From Thermoproteales archaeon (lineage in GTDB: Archaea > Thermoproteota > Thermoprotei > Thermofilales > B69-G16), in contig JAGGZW010000079.1 of the NCBI GenBank assembly GCA_021161825.1, forward strand, positions 1 through 40,680: DNA of 40,680 bases, written 5' to 3'. This document shows, piece by piece, positions 15,953-24,667 of the stretch (positions are counted from its first letter, which is position 1; every line of letters begins with the position of its first letter). The notes under the pieces were generated by a model. That model saw only the letters and a program-made list of their open reading frames with translations. It made no database searches and was not told the origin of the DNA. A program made the translations under genes and the position numbers.

Positions 15953-17396
15953 AGCTGTGGGAGCTTACGAAACGCTTCAACCAATTTTTAGAATTTTACC
16001 GGAAGTGAAGAAGCCAGCTCGTAAGCTCAGCCTAAGGGAAAGATTGTTTTGGACTGGAATAATATTAGTAATATACTTCGCGATGTCCCAGGTTCCGCTC
16101 TATGGCATTCCTTGGGCCCAGACTCAGTATCAGCAGTTATTTTTCCTGCAGGTCATTATGGCGTCGCGGAGGGGTACCCTGCTAGAACTTGGCATTGGGC
16201 CAATCGTAACTGCTGGGCTTATTTGGCAGCTACTTGTTGGAAGTAAGATAGTGGATATAGATCTCACAACGCCTGAGGGAAGAAAGCTTTTCTCGGGAGT
16301 AGAAAAGCTTTTTGCCATAATTTTCGCGGCTATAGAAGCTTTGGCTTACATAGTTGGAGGAGCTTACGGAGTATTATCTTTTGATAAATCGGCAGCTGTA
16401 TTTGCACAATTATTTGTGGCCAGCGTGATCATTCTTTTAATGGACGAGCTGCTTCAAAAAGGATGGGGTATAGGTAGCGGAATAAGTTTATTCATAGCAG
16501 CTGGAGTTGCTCAGCAAATATTTTGGGAGCTTTTCTCTCCTATAGGACCCATGGAGGACGGGCTCTATTATGGAGTTATGACGTCCTTAATCTTCTCGAT
16601 ATACGTGGGCGCGACTACAGGAAACTGGACGTTGCTACCTAACGTGTTAGCTAGGCAAACTGGTTTTCCAGATGTGGTGGGCTTCTTGACGATGATATTC
16701 TTTATACTGCTTCTAGCTTACATGGAAAGCATGAGAATAGAAATTCCCATAACAGTATCAAGATATGGCGGTATGAGGTCTAAAATACCGCTGAAATTCC
16801 TTTACGTGTCAAACCTGCCGGTAATCCTAGTATCGGCATTGTACGCTGATATTCACATATTTGCTCAAGCCTTATGGCCTCGTTTCAATCCGGAGAATAC
16901 GAATCCTTGGTTTAACATAATCGCTAAATATAATAGAACCGAGACGGGGCTGATTCCCCTACAAGGCTCGCTAGTTTACTACATAAGCCCGCCCCGCTCT
17001 TTATGGGCTATATTTAGAGATCCGGTTCACGTGGCGGTATACGCGTTTTTATTCATAGGTTTTTCAGTGCTATTTGCCATTGCATGGGTTGAAACTTCAG
17101 GTATGGATCCTTGGTCTCAAGCTCAGCAACTTGTGGAAGCGGGTTTACAAATACCGGGATTTAGGAAGTCGACGAGAATACTCTCTTCGCTCTTTTCAAG
17201 ATATATATGGCCTTTAACTATACTAAGCGGCTTGTTAATCGGTGTAATTGCCGTTGTAAGCGACTTACTAGGAGTGCTCGGGTCGGGTATAGGAATCTTA
17301 TTGATGGTTGGCATTCTTGTCCAGTATCAGCAACTATTAGCTAGGGAACAAGCTTTGGAAATGTATCCATTGCTAGCTAAAGTGCTGGGTGAATAA
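15945..17396 (+). CDS. secY: protein translocase subunit SecY
   Basis: 483 residues from a GTG inside the end of rpl15. About ten transmembrane helices are predictable. SQVPLYGIPW begins the plug region, LIWQLLVGSKIVDIDLTTPEGRKLF contains the cytoplasmic loop, and WGIGSGISLFIAAGVAQQIFW is a SecY signature. ESMRIEIPITVSRYGGMRSKIPLKFLY is the cytosolic loop that meets the ribosome. It forms the Sec translocon with SecE and Sec-beta. It ends the block; adk, which often follows, is not here. Confidence 0.96.
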   Translation: MNKAVGAYETLQPIFRILPEVKKPARKLSLRERLFWTGIILVIYFAMSQVPLYGIPWAQTQYQQLFFLQVIMASRRGTLLELGIGPIVTAGLIWQLLVGSKIVDIDLTTPEGRKLFSGVEKLFAIIFAAIEALAYIVGGAYGVLSFDKSAAVFAQLFVASVIILLMDELLQKGWGIGSGISLFIAAGVAQQIFWELFSPIGPMEDGLYYGVMTSLIFSIYVGATTGNWTLLPNVLARQTGFPDVVGFLTMIFFILLLAYMESMRIEIPITVSRYGGMRSKIPLKFLYVSNLPVILVSALYADIHIFAQALWPRFNPENTNPWFNIIAKYNRTETGLIPLQGSLVYYISPPRSLWAIFRDPVHVAVYAFLFIGFSVLFAIAWVETSGMDPWSQAQQLVEAGLQIPGFRKSTRILSSLFSRYIWPLTILSGLLIGVIAVVSDLLGVLGSGIGILLMVGILVQYQQLLAREQALEMYPLLAKVLGE

Positions 17397-17456
17397 GCAA
17401 AATTATTTATTTTCCTTGGCTAATATACTATACTGCAGGTCTTTGCTGGTGGTTTC

Positions 17457-17669
17457 ATGCCGCGCAATCCTACAAGTAGAATCCTTGATAGGAAGAAAAA
17501 AGTCTATGAGTTCATAAAAAGTAAAAGGGAAACCACAACCACAGCTATAGTTAACGAGCTGGGGTTGTCTCATTCTCAAGTATTTTATATTCTTAGATTG
17601 TTATTAAAGGAGGGATTTATTGAAGAAATTAAAAGAGGTAAGATAGCTTTTTGGAGAGTTAGAAAATAA
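17457..17669 (+). CDS. small winged-helix DNA-binding-like protein
   Basis: 70 residues. After a basic start (MPRNPTSRILDRKKKVYEFI), the remainder folds by eye as a winged helix-turn-helix: TTTAIVNELGLSHSQVFYILRLLLKEGFIEEI is the helix-turn-helix, and RGKIAFWRVRK the wing. GGTGGT 6 bases before the ATG is a good ribosome binding site. It sits where adk is common, 12 bases before a tiny basic ORF. It could be a transcription factor or a small ribosome-associated protein; S25e also carries a winged helix. Function unknown. Confidence 0.6.
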   Translation: MPRNPTSRILDRKKKVYEFIKSKRETTTTAIVNELGLSHSQVFYILRLLLKEGFIEEIKRGKIAFWRVRK

Positions 17670-17680
17670 GGGTGAAAAAT

Positions 17681-17764
17681 ATGGGTGGTAGGCAAAGAAC
17701 GTCTATTTTCTTTGTAGAAAAAGAAAAGAAAAAAGAGGAGAAGTCGAAAAAGAAAACTAAGTAG
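17681..17764 (+). CDS. 27-residue basic peptide, resembles the N-terminal tail of S25e
   Basis: ATG 17681 to TAG 17764, preceded by GGGTG 6 bases upstream, the same strong spacing as its neighbours. The sequence starts MGGRQRTSIFFVEKEKKKEE and is Lys/Glu-rich. Archaeal S25e proteins start with a similar MGG and a Lys-rich tail, then a winged helix, which is absent here although a separate winged helix is encoded just upstream. It may be a bona fide small protein, a truncated S25e, or a split arrangement. It is too short for family assignment. Confidence 0.4.
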   Translation: MGGRQRTSIFFVEKEKKKEEKSKKKTK

Positions 17765-17775
17765 AAGTATATTTA

Positions 17776-18630
17776 ATGTATCCTAAAAAACCAAAACCTA
17801 AACGTGTAGTGGCAATTCCATCTAACCTTTTTCTAAAAAATCACTTAAGGGAAAAAACGTTAAGAATAGGCTTATTAGCTCGAGCTTTTGCCGTATTTAG
17901 GGTAGAAGAAGTTATAATCTATAAAATTTCCGGCGTGAATGACGAAGCAAACATTAACATTATTAAAAAGATACTAGAATATCTTGAATGCCCACAATAC
18001 ATTAGATCAAGGCTTTTCAAAAAGGATCCTGTGCTGAAATATGCTGGTATACTTCCTCCATTAAGAACTCCGCATCATCCATTGAAAAATGAAAAAACGA
18101 CGTATAGAGAAGGAGTTGTTATACGTCGAAGAAGAAACTATGTTTTAGTCGATGTTGGCCTCGAATCTCCTGTCAAAGTTTTCGCCAAAAAACCAATTCG
18201 CGATGGCGAGAGAGTATCTATAGTTATATCTTATGATTCTCAAGGTAATGTTAAAAAAGCTGAGATAGTGGAGCGGGATAATATAGGAATATATTGGGGT
18301 TATACCGTTGAAATTTCAAAAAGCCTAACAAGAGCAATCAAAGAATCAGGAGCAGATTTGGTAGTTGCAACTTCAAGAAAAGGAGATCTAATACAAGATA
18401 TTTCTCAAAGGCTTTTTGAAAAAATGCATGACGCGAGGAAGCTGATTTTGCTTTTTGGTTCACAAAAAGAGGGGCTTTTTGAGATAGCAAAAAGGGAAGG
18501 GAGGAAACTACCCGATATTTCTGATTTAATCATAAACTTTGTACCATATCAAGGAACTAAAACCGTTAGAACGGAAGAAGCGATTTTTGCTACCTTATCC
18601 ATAGTCAATTACCTTAATACCCTAATGTAA
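17776..18630 (+). CDS. SPOUT-family RNA methyltransferase (DUF171-like), upstream of rpl3
   Basis: 284 residues. KRVVAIPSNLFLKNHLREKTLRIGLLARAFAVFRVEEVII and KILEYLECPQYIRSRLFK are typical of the putative RNA methyltransferase family often encoded directly before rpl3 in archaea. An inserted OB-like segment lies at about 110-160 (YREGVVIRRRRNYVLVDVG). The C-terminal LILLFGSQKEGLFEIAKREG matches the SPOUT G-x-x-x-G-L motif, and TVRTEEAIFATLSIVNYL the last knot helix. Likely modifies rRNA; exact target unknown. Its position supports a ribosome role. Confidence 0.8.
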   Translation: MYPKKPKPKRVVAIPSNLFLKNHLREKTLRIGLLARAFAVFRVEEVIIYKISGVNDEANINIIKKILEYLECPQYIRSRLFKKDPVLKYAGILPPLRTPHHPLKNEKTTYREGVVIRRRRNYVLVDVGLESPVKVFAKKPIRDGERVSIVISYDSQGNVKKAEIVERDNIGIYWGYTVEISKSLTRAIKESGADLVVATSRKGDLIQDISQRLFEKMHDARKLILLFGSQKEGLFEIAKREGRKLPDISDLIINFVPYQGTKTVRTEEAIFATLSIVNYLNTLM

Positions 18631-18656
18631 AGAATAAATAAGGGATTGGAGAAAGG

Positions 18657-18669
18657 AAATACTTAAAAA
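18657..18669 (+). promoter_or_regulatory. box A promoter of the rpl3 segment
   Basis: AAATACTTAAAAA in the 88-base gap before rpl3 is placed to start transcription near 18690, giving the L3-L4-L23-L2-S19 segment its own promoter. AAGGGG near 18707-18712 could bind the ribosome for the ATG at 18719. Confidence 0.4.
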
Positions 18670-18718
18670 CCCGAGAGTAAAAACGTCTATGGACTGTAAT
18701 TAAGTAAGGGGTTTAGCA

Positions 18719-19777
18719 ATGGGTAAAGGTCACAGGCCGCGAAGAGGATCAATGGGAGTATATCCCAGGAAAAGAGCGAGAAGTATAGTTGGAAGAGTCA
18801 GGAATTGGACTAGAATAGACGAGGTGAAACCTTTAGGGTTTGCAGGATATAAGGTTGGAGCATTGCACGTAATAAGGCTAGAAACTAATTCCAATAGCCC
18901 ATTCTACGGGCAGGAAGTAATGAAAGCTGCTACTGTTATTGAAGCACCACCTTTAAGAGTTCTCGGAATAAGACTTTACACGAAAACACCATACGGCCTA
19001 AAATCATTAACCGAGTTTTGGAATAGACAAATTTTCGAAGCAGCTGTAAAGGAAGATTACATGAGCAAATATGTAAATGATTTAAAGAAAGTCCTTACTA
19101 TACCCAAACCCGATAGAATATTGGCTAGAGAGGAAATCTCAAAGAAAATTGGAGAACTTAAAACTTTTGTAAGCGAAGTAAGATTAATTGTCGCGACGCA
19201 ACCAAGAAAGGCTGGCATTCACAAGAAAAAACCTGAAATATTTGAAATACCTGTGGGGGGAGAAGTGGAACAAGCATTAGAATATGCTATTTCAAAACTT
19301 GGAGAGGAGATAAGAGTTACTGAAATATTTAAAGAAGGTCAATTTATCGACGTGATCGCGGTAACCAAGGGTAAAGGTTACCAAGGCGTTATAAAGCGTT
19401 TCAATGTGAAAATAATGCCGAGATGGCATAAACACAGAAAGGGTCATAGAAGAATAGGAAGCGTGGGACCGGCAAAACCAGCGGTAATGTTCACTACTCC
19501 AAGAGCAGGACAGGTTGGCTTTCACCAAAGAACAGAATATAACAAGTTGATATTGAAGGTAGGGAATGTTTCCGATAAAGACTTTACTGTTAATCCGGCT
19601 GGTGGATGGCCACATTATGGATTAGTGAAAAGCGATTATATAGTGATTGAAGGTAGTGTTCCAGGAGCGCCTAAAAGATTGATAAAGATCAGGTATCCGA
19701 TACGGCCTAAGAAAACCGAAGAAATAAAAGTAAATATAGTATACGCAAGTATAGCTCAGGGAGGTAGAACTCAATGA
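18719..19777 (+). CDS. rpl3: 50S ribosomal protein L3
   Basis: 352 residues, the usual archaeal/eukaryotic size. [19 protein letters not shown] at the start, [17 protein letters not shown] in the middle and [23 protein letters not shown] are diagnostic. L3 binds near the peptidyl transferase centre. Overlaps rpl4 by 4 bases (ATGA). First gene of the L3-L4-L23-L2-S19 segment. Confidence 0.96.
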   Translation: MGKGHRPRRGSMGVYPRKRARSIVGRVRNWTRIDEVKPLGFAGYKVGALHVIRLETNSNSPFYGQEVMKAATVIEAPPLRVLGIRLYTKTPYGLKSLTEFWNRQIFEAAVKEDYMSKYVNDLKKVLTIPKPDRILAREEISKKIGELKTFVSEVRLIVATQPRKAGIHKKKPEIFEIPVGGEVEQALEYAISKLGEEIRVTEIFKEGQFIDVIAVTKGKGYQGVIKRFNVKIMPRWHKHRKGHRRIGSVGPAKPAVMFTTPRAGQVGFHQRTEYNKLILKVGNVSDKDFTVNPAGGWPHYGLVKSDYIVIEGSVPGAPKRLIKIRYPIRPKKTEEIKVNIVYASIAQGGRTQ

Positions 19778-20565
19778 GTACGCAAATACAAGTTGAAAAC
19801 ATGGTAGTAAAAGTGTTAAATTTAGAAGGTGAAGCTGTTAAAGAGATTGAACTGCCGAAAGTATTTAAAACGCCAGTCAGGCCAGACTTAATACGCAGAG
19901 CTTTTCTAGCAATAAAAACTGCCAGAATACAGCCTCAAGGAAGGGAACCCATGGCAGGCAAGAGAACAACTGCGAGAAGTCTCGGAGTCGGCTTAGGTAT
20001 TGCAAGAGTGCCGAGAATTAAAGGTTCGCGTAGGGCAGCTTTGGCTCCGATGACTGTAGGAGGTAGGAGGGCTCATCCGCCTACAACTGAAAAGAAAATA
20101 AGGGAACACATAAATAGGAAAGAGAAAAGCCTGGCTTTGAAATCTGCTATAGCTGCTACAGCCTACAAGTTTTTTGTGAAAAAACGAGGACATGTAGTTG
20201 AGGAAATCGAACCTTTTCCATTGGTAGTGACTGACGATTTGGAGAAGCTCGAAAAAACAGCAGAGGTAAGAGATTTATTAATAAAGTTAGGCGTGTGGGC
20301 AGACGTTATTAGGGCTAAAGAGGGAATTAGAGTTCGCGCTGGTAAAGGTAAGATGAGAGGGCGGCGATATAAAAAACCGAAAAGCGTGCTTATAGTTGTA
20401 GGGAATAAGGGGAGCGTGTTGAAGGCGGCAAAGAACTTGCCTGGAGTTGACGTGGCATTAGTGGATAAGCTAAATGTAGAGCTTTTAGCTCCGGGAGGAG
20501 AGCCTGGCAGATTGACTGTTTGGACGGAAGCTGCTATAGAGTATCTTAGGCGGAGATGGGGGTGA
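19774..20565 (+). CDS. rpl4: 50S ribosomal protein L4 (L1e family)
   Basis: 263 residues. [51 protein letters not shown]-type tunnel loop and [14 protein letters not shown] are typical of archaeal L4. The extended loop lines the exit tunnel. Position between L3 and L23 is canonical. GGAGGT precedes the ATG inside rpl3. Confidence 0.96.
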   Translation: MSTQIQVENMVVKVLNLEGEAVKEIELPKVFKTPVRPDLIRRAFLAIKTARIQPQGREPMAGKRTTARSLGVGLGIARVPRIKGSRRAALAPMTVGGRRAHPPTTEKKIREHINRKEKSLALKSAIAATAYKFFVKKRGHVVEEIEPFPLVVTDDLEKLEKTAEVRDLLIKLGVWADVIRAKEGIRVRAGKGKMRGRRYKKPKSVLIVVGNKGSVLKAAKNLPGVDVALVDKLNVELLAPGGEPGRLTVWTEAAIEYLRRRWG

Positions 20566-20571
20566 GTTAGG

Positions 20572-20832
20572 GTGGATCCTTTCAAGGTTGTGTTGAGACT
20601 AGTCTCGACAGAAAAAGCGCATCAGCTAAGATTAAAGGATAATACGTTAACTTTCATAGTTGACAGGAGAGCATCAAAGAGAGACGTGAAAGAGGCTGTT
20701 GAAAAGCTTTATCACGTTAAGGTTATAAAGATAAACACTCTTATAACACCCCGAGGCGAGAAAAAAGCCTATGTTAAATTAGCACCTGAATATGATGCGA
20801 ATGATATTGCCGCTAAGATCGGTGTTCCATAG
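20572..20832 (+). CDS. rpl23: 50S ribosomal protein L23
   Basis: 86 residues from a [23 protein letters not shown] and the [20 protein letters not shown] segment are the L23 signature. It lies at the tunnel exit and contacts SRP and the translocon. GGGGGTGAG upstream overlaps the L4 stop region. Twelve bases separate it from rpl2. Confidence 0.96.
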   Translation: MDPFKVVLRLVSTEKAHQLRLKDNTLTFIVDRRASKRDVKEAVEKLYHVKVIKINTLITPRGEKKAYVKLAPEYDANDIAAKIGVP

Positions 20833-20844
20833 GAGGTGTAATTT

Positions 20845-21579
20845 TTGGGTAAAAGATTACTTGTTCAAAGAAGAGGACGTGGAGGGTCCGTATTTAGAAG
20901 TCCTGGATGGAAAAAAATTGGAGGAGTCGCATATAGAAAGTATGATCCTAAAACGTACAGTACCCAGGTTATTAGAGGTAAAGTAGTGGAATTGCTCCAT
21001 GACCCGGGTAGAGGCGCGCCAGTTGCTAGAATAAGATTCGAAGATGGTGTTGAAATGTTGACTATAGCGCCCGAGGGTATGGCTATAGGACAAGAAGTAT
21101 TTTATGGTGAAAACGCGCCGCCAAATCTTGGAAATATCCTTCCATTAAAAAGGATACCTGAAGGTTCTCACATATGTAATGTAGAGCTAAGACCTGGAGA
21201 TGGTGGTAAATTCGCCAGGTCCAGCGGAACATATGCTATAGTACTTGCGCACGTAGGAGATAGAACGCTCGTACAATTACCGTCTAAAAAGGTTAAAAAT
21301 ATAGATTCAAATGCACGAGCCACTATTGGAATCGTAGCGGCGGGAGGACGTATAGAAAAGCCATTGCTAAAGGCTGGTAAAGCTTATCACATGTCCAGAT
21401 CAAAAGCGTACAAGTATCCAACGGTAAGAGGAAAAGCTATGTCGCCTTATGCTCACCCGGCTGGCGGCGGCTCTCATCCGAAGGGTCTGCGTCCGGCTCC
21501 GAGAAATGCGCCTCCAGGTAGGAAAGTGGGACACATTGCTCCAAAATCTACTGGAAGAAGAAAAGGAAGGAAAAGATGA
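20845..21579 (+). CDS. rpl2: 50S ribosomal protein L2
   Basis: 244 residues from a TTG at 20845, with AGGAGGTG at 20831-20838. GKRLLVQRRGRGGSVFRSPGW begins the protein, and the C-terminal SPYAHPAGGGSHPKGLRPAPRNAPPGRKVG carries the conserved His (in AHPAGGG) near the peptidyl transferase centre. Position is canonical between L23 and S19. Confidence 0.96.
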   Translation: MGKRLLVQRRGRGGSVFRSPGWKKIGGVAYRKYDPKTYSTQVIRGKVVELLHDPGRGAPVARIRFEDGVEMLTIAPEGMAIGQEVFYGENAPPNLGNILPLKRIPEGSHICNVELRPGDGGKFARSSGTYAIVLAHVGDRTLVQLPSKKVKNIDSNARATIGIVAAGGRIEKPLLKAGKAYHMSRSKAYKYPTVRGKAMSPYAHPAGGGSHPKGLRPAPRNAPPGRKVGHIAPKSTGRRKGRKR

Positions 21580-21626
21580 TGAGTATTCGCGTAACTAATA
21601 AATACTAGGTGTTGTAATCTAGGGGT

Positions 21627-22043
21627 GTGAGTGGCGTGTCGAGGGAATTCACGTATAGGGGATACACGTTAAAAGAGCTACTTGAAATGCCAATGGACAA
21701 GTTCATAGAGTTACTTCCATCCAGACAGAGAAGAAGCCTCTTAAGAGGTTTAACTCCGGCTCAAATGAAATTACTAGTAAAAATAAGGAAAGCCAGAAAG
21801 ATTGTTGAAAGCGGTAAAAGACAGCCGATGATAAAGACGCATGCTAGAGATATGATAATATTACCAGAAATGGTCGGATCGACGATCCACGTATATAATG
21901 GTAAGCAATTTGTTCCTGTAGAGATAAAACCTGAAATGATAGGCCATTACCTCGGTGAATTTTCGATTACAACTGCCAGAGTTCAACACGGCGCTCCCGG
22001 CTTAAAAGCTACCAGATCGAGCATGTTTGTTGCATTGAAATAA
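21627..22043 (+). CDS. rps19: 30S ribosomal protein S19
   Basis: 138 residues from GTG 21627; GTG 21636 is an alternative. [18 protein letters not shown] and [20 protein letters not shown] identify S19. In the canonical order L22 follows directly; here 1.3 kb with an unknown ORF and a convergent UbiA gene lie between. Confidence 0.95.
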   Translation: MSGVSREFTYRGYTLKELLEMPMDKFIELLPSRQRRSLLRGLTPAQMKLLVKIRKARKIVESGKRQPMIKTHARDMIILPEMVGSTIHVYNGKQFVPVEIKPEMIGHYLGEFSITTARVQHGAPGLKATRSSMFVALK

Positions 22044-22113
22044 TCAGCGTCGTGCAATGCACACGCACGCATTATTTATTTTCTAGTTTCTAACGTTATA
22101 ACCTTGGGGGCTT

Positions 22114-22365
22114 TTGAGGAATAAGAAGATAGCATCAATTAAAATTGATAAATTGAAAATTGATGTTTATGATTATGAGGTATTAGATCACATTCTAGCT
22201 TATGTGTTCAAGTTTGGCAAACTAGACTTAAAAAATGTGTATCAAAATAATTTTTCATCGGATAATATTACAATAGAAGACGATAAAGATTCAGCAATAC
22301 CTTCATTTTTAGAAAATAATCCGTGGCTTGAGCTTCTAGCAAAAAGAAGCAATAAAGTATGCTAG
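22114..22365 (+). CDS. hypothetical 83-residue acidic protein
   Basis: TTG 22114 to TAG, 83 residues. There is a short strand-like start (RNKKIASIKIDKLKIDVYDYE), a hydrophobic helix LDHILAYVFKFGKLDL, an acidic middle and a helix PWLELLAKRS. No family is recognised. ATTATTTATTTT at about 22070-22081 could be its box A. It overlaps the end of the convergent UbiA gene by 4 bases and is inserted between S19 and L22, which are adjacent in most archaea. Codon use resembles its neighbours. Confidence 0.5.
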   Translation: MRNKKIASIKIDKLKIDVYDYEVLDHILAYVFKFGKLDLKNVYQNNFSSDNITIEDDKDSAIPSFLENNPWLELLAKRSNKVC

Positions 22366-23231
22366 GGCGTGGTGCTCAACAAAAAGCTTGTAATTCCCAA
22401 TAACATGCCCATGAGTGTGCTTTTTCTTATTTTTTCGGCATTACTTACAATCGGGCTTTTGATTATGCTATACGATGCGTATAGGAATATAGCATCTGTG
22501 GGTAAAAGCGCCAGTAGGTAGGCTAGTAAGTTGTCGACGAAACGGATAGCGCAAACGCTTAAAACAACAGCTAAAGTAAAGAAACAAGCGGCAAAAAAAG
22601 CGGCTTTCCTGCATCCGATTGTTATCGCGAGCGTTTGAACGTTAACCCTACGGTCTCCCTCTATATCGCGTATCCCCTTTACGATCTCTCTTCCTAGTGC
22701 TGCAAAAAACGCGATAAACGTAAAAAGCATAACATTAAATGTAGGCATTTCAAAGTTTTTGCCTGTTATAAGCGCGCCGTAAAAGAATGGTAGAGCGGTG
22801 GAATAAGCTACGAGAATATTTCCTATGAATCCTCTCTTTTTTAAATAGGCGTTATACATCATGCCGATGAAAACTGTGAATAATATTAATAGGAAAATTG
22901 GTATGCTAATTAAAATGTTTAATAAGACGCCCGATATAATGGTTAATGAGCCGAAATAAAAAGCATTTCTTAAAGATATTTCTCCAGTGACTAATGGGCG
23001 GTCGGGCGCGTTGACTTTATCTTCTTCAATATTGAAGTAATCGTTAAAGGTAAAAGTTCCAATTTCAACTAAAATTCCAGAAATAATCCCAATCATTAAT
23101 CGAAGCATCAACTCTTTTTCTACTAGAACTTCAAGTCTCTTGGCGACGAATGCTCCCGTAAAAATTGCCAAGGCAACCATTATGCCGTGATCGATTCTAG
23201 CCAATTTTAGGTAAGGCTTTATGGACACCAT
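22362..23231 (-). CDS. UbiA prenyltransferase, likely digeranylgeranylglyceryl phosphate synthase
   Basis: 289 residues with seven to nine transmembrane helices. The two aspartate-rich motifs of UbiA enzymes are present: NDYFNIEED (63-71, followed by KVNAPDRPL) and RDIEGDRR in the KGIRDIEGD segment around residue 187. Archaeal members attach the second geranylgeranyl chain to GGGP, making the DGGGP core of ether lipids. The PDRPLVTGEI motif agrees with this subgroup. The TATA box (23251-23259) would give a leaderless or very short mRNA. A 9-bp inverted repeat lies just upstream of it. Confidence 0.85.
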   Translation of the reverse strand: MVSIKPYLKLARIDHGIMVALAIFTGAFVAKRLEVLVEKELMLRLMIGIISGILVEIGTFTFNDYFNIEEDKVNAPDRPLVTGEISLRNAFYFGSLTIISGVLLNILISIPIFLLILFTVFIGMMYNAYLKKRGFIGNILVAYSTALPFFYGALITGKNFEMPTFNVMLFTFIAFFAALGREIVKGIRDIEGDRRVNVQTLAITIGCRKAAFFAACFFTLAVVLSVCAIRFVDNLLAYLLALLPTDAIFLYASYSIIKSPIVSNAEKIRKSTLMGMLLGITSFLLSTTP

Positions 23232-23260
23232 AGGAATATTGTTGTGTCGATCATTATATA

Positions 23261-23282
23261 AACAGTTACTCCGGTAACTGTT
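23261..23282. promoter_or_regulatory. inverted repeat between ubiA and rpl22 promoters
   Basis: AACAGTTAC-TCCG-GTAACTGTT has 9-bp perfect arms and a 4-base spacer. On the minus side it abuts the ubiA TATA (TCATTATATAA, 23251-23261). On the plus side a box A for rpl22 (ACTTATAAATAAG, 23297-23309) follows about 15 bases later. Its placement suits an operator acting on one or both promoters. Confidence 0.5.
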
Positions 23283-23360
23283 GAAATACCAGCTAAAAAC
23301 TTATAAATAAGATCATTGCTTAGCTTTGAGGAGTATAAATAGAGGGTCATAGGTGCTCGG

Positions 23361-23822
23361 ATGCCTTCCTGGAAATATTCCGCAATGTTAGATCCTGAAA
23401 CAACGGCTATAGCCGCAGGTAGAGATTTGAGAATTTCGTATAAAGCGGCAGTTGAGATACTTAAAGAAATTAAAGGTCTTCACGTAGATAAGGCAGAGCA
23501 ATTGCTAGAAGACGTTATAGAGAAGCGAAGACCAATTCCATATAAACGATTTTATGGAAAGGTAGGGCATAGAAAGGGTAGCGGTTTTGGAGCTGGTCGA
23601 TATCCGGTAAAAGCTGCCAGGCATATTCTTAAGGTGCTTAGGGAAGCTAAGGCAAACGCTGAATATAAGGGATTAGATGTATCTAAGCTTTGGGTTGTGC
23701 ACGCCGCGGCTCATAAAGGTACGAAGATAAGAAAATACAAGCCTAGAGCATTTGGCAGAGCGGCTCCATATTTCCAGCAGTTTGTTCATGTTGAGATCGG
23801 AGTAGAAGAAAGATTGGGTTGA
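23361..23822 (+). CDS. rpl22: 50S ribosomal protein L22
   Basis: 153 residues. DLRISYKAAVEILKEIKGL and WVVHAAAHKGTKIRKYKPRAFGRA are diagnostic of archaeal L22 (eukaryotic L17). It reaches into the exit tunnel. It begins the second S10-like segment with its own promoter (box A at 23297-23309), because S19 is no longer adjacent. rps3 follows after 4 bases. Confidence 0.95.
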   Translation: MPSWKYSAMLDPETTAIAAGRDLRISYKAAVEILKEIKGLHVDKAEQLLEDVIEKRRPIPYKRFYGKVGHRKGSGFGAGRYPVKAARHILKVLREAKANAEYKGLDVSKLWVVHAAAHKGTKIRKYKPRAFGRAAPYFQQFVHVEIGVEERLG

Positions 23823-23826
23823 TAGC

Positions 23827-24447
23827 ATGTCGGTTAAAAAAACGTTCATAAATCAAGGCTTACGCCTGATGGAAATTAACGAGTATCTCTCGAGAAGATT
23901 AAGTAGGGCTGGATACATAGACGTCCAGATCTTCCGCACTCCCGTGGGAACTCGCGTAGTTATTTTCGCTGAAAGACCTCCAATGGTAATAGGTAAAAGA
24001 GGTATAACAATTAAAGAGATAGCTCAAATTTTAGAGAGAGAGTTTGAACTAGAAAATCCGCAGATAGACGTGGTTCAGATACAGAACCCCGAGTTAAATG
24101 CGAAAATAATGGCTTATAGAATTGCCAGGGCTTTGGCCAGAGGCGTGAAATTTAGAAGAGCTGCATTTATAGCTTTAAGAAGAATTATGGAGGCTGGAGC
24201 TCAGGGAGCTGAAATAGTTATAAGCGGTAAGTTAACATCGGAACGTGCAAGATTTGAAAAGTTTAGAGCTGGAGTTATTATTAAATCTGGAAGACCGCGC
24301 GAAGAATTTGTTGATGAGGCCGTGCTTCATGTGTTGTTAAAGCCTGGCGTTTACGGTGTTAAAGTTAGAATAATGCCTCCTGTAAGACCTCCTGATAAGA
24401 TCGAGATACGGATGCCTGCTGAGCAACAGCCGCAGCAGGTGGGATAG
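23827..24447 (+). CDS. rps3: 30S ribosomal protein S3
   Basis: 206 residues. The KH type II domain spans about residues 20-95, with the GxxG loop in MVIGKRGITIKEI. The C-terminal domain contains GVKFRRAAFIALRRIMEAGAQG and GRPREE. Starts MSVKKTFINQGLRLMEINEY. It lines the mRNA entry channel. Its end is one base from the rpl29 ATG. Confidence 0.96.
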   Translation: MSVKKTFINQGLRLMEINEYLSRRLSRAGYIDVQIFRTPVGTRVVIFAERPPMVIGKRGITIKEIAQILEREFELENPQIDVVQIQNPELNAKIMAYRIARALARGVKFRRAAFIALRRIMEAGAQGAEIVISGKLTSERARFEKFRAGVIIKSGRPREEFVDEAVLHVLLKPGVYGVKVRIMPPVRPPDKIEIRMPAEQQPQQVG

Positions 24448-24448
24448 T

Positions 24449-24667
24449 ATGGCTATATTGAAGGTTAAGGAAATCCGGAATATGAGTCCAGAGGAGCGGA
24501 GGAAAAAGCTTGAAGAGTTGAGGGCTGAACTTATAGTTTTGCGTACCCAAGCCCGCGTAGCAGGCGGTACTGTGGCAAACCCTTCGCGTATAAAGGAGAT
24601 AAGAAGAACTATTGCTAGGATATTAACTATAGAAAAGGAAGAACAAATGAAACAAAAGCAGAAATAA
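24449..24667 (+). CDS. rpl29: 50S ribosomal protein L29
   Basis: 72 residues of two helices. LKVKEIRNMSPEERRKKLEELRAEL and the NPSRIKEIRRTIARILTI segment are the L29 (eukaryotic L35) signature. GGTGGG precedes the ATG. Its stop overlaps the rnp1 start by one base. aIF1 (SUI1), which commonly sits between L29 and Rnp1, is absent here. Confidence 0.95.
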   Translation: MAILKVKEIRNMSPEERRKKLEELRAELIVLRTQARVAGGTVANPSRIKEIRRTIARILTIEKEEQMKQKQK

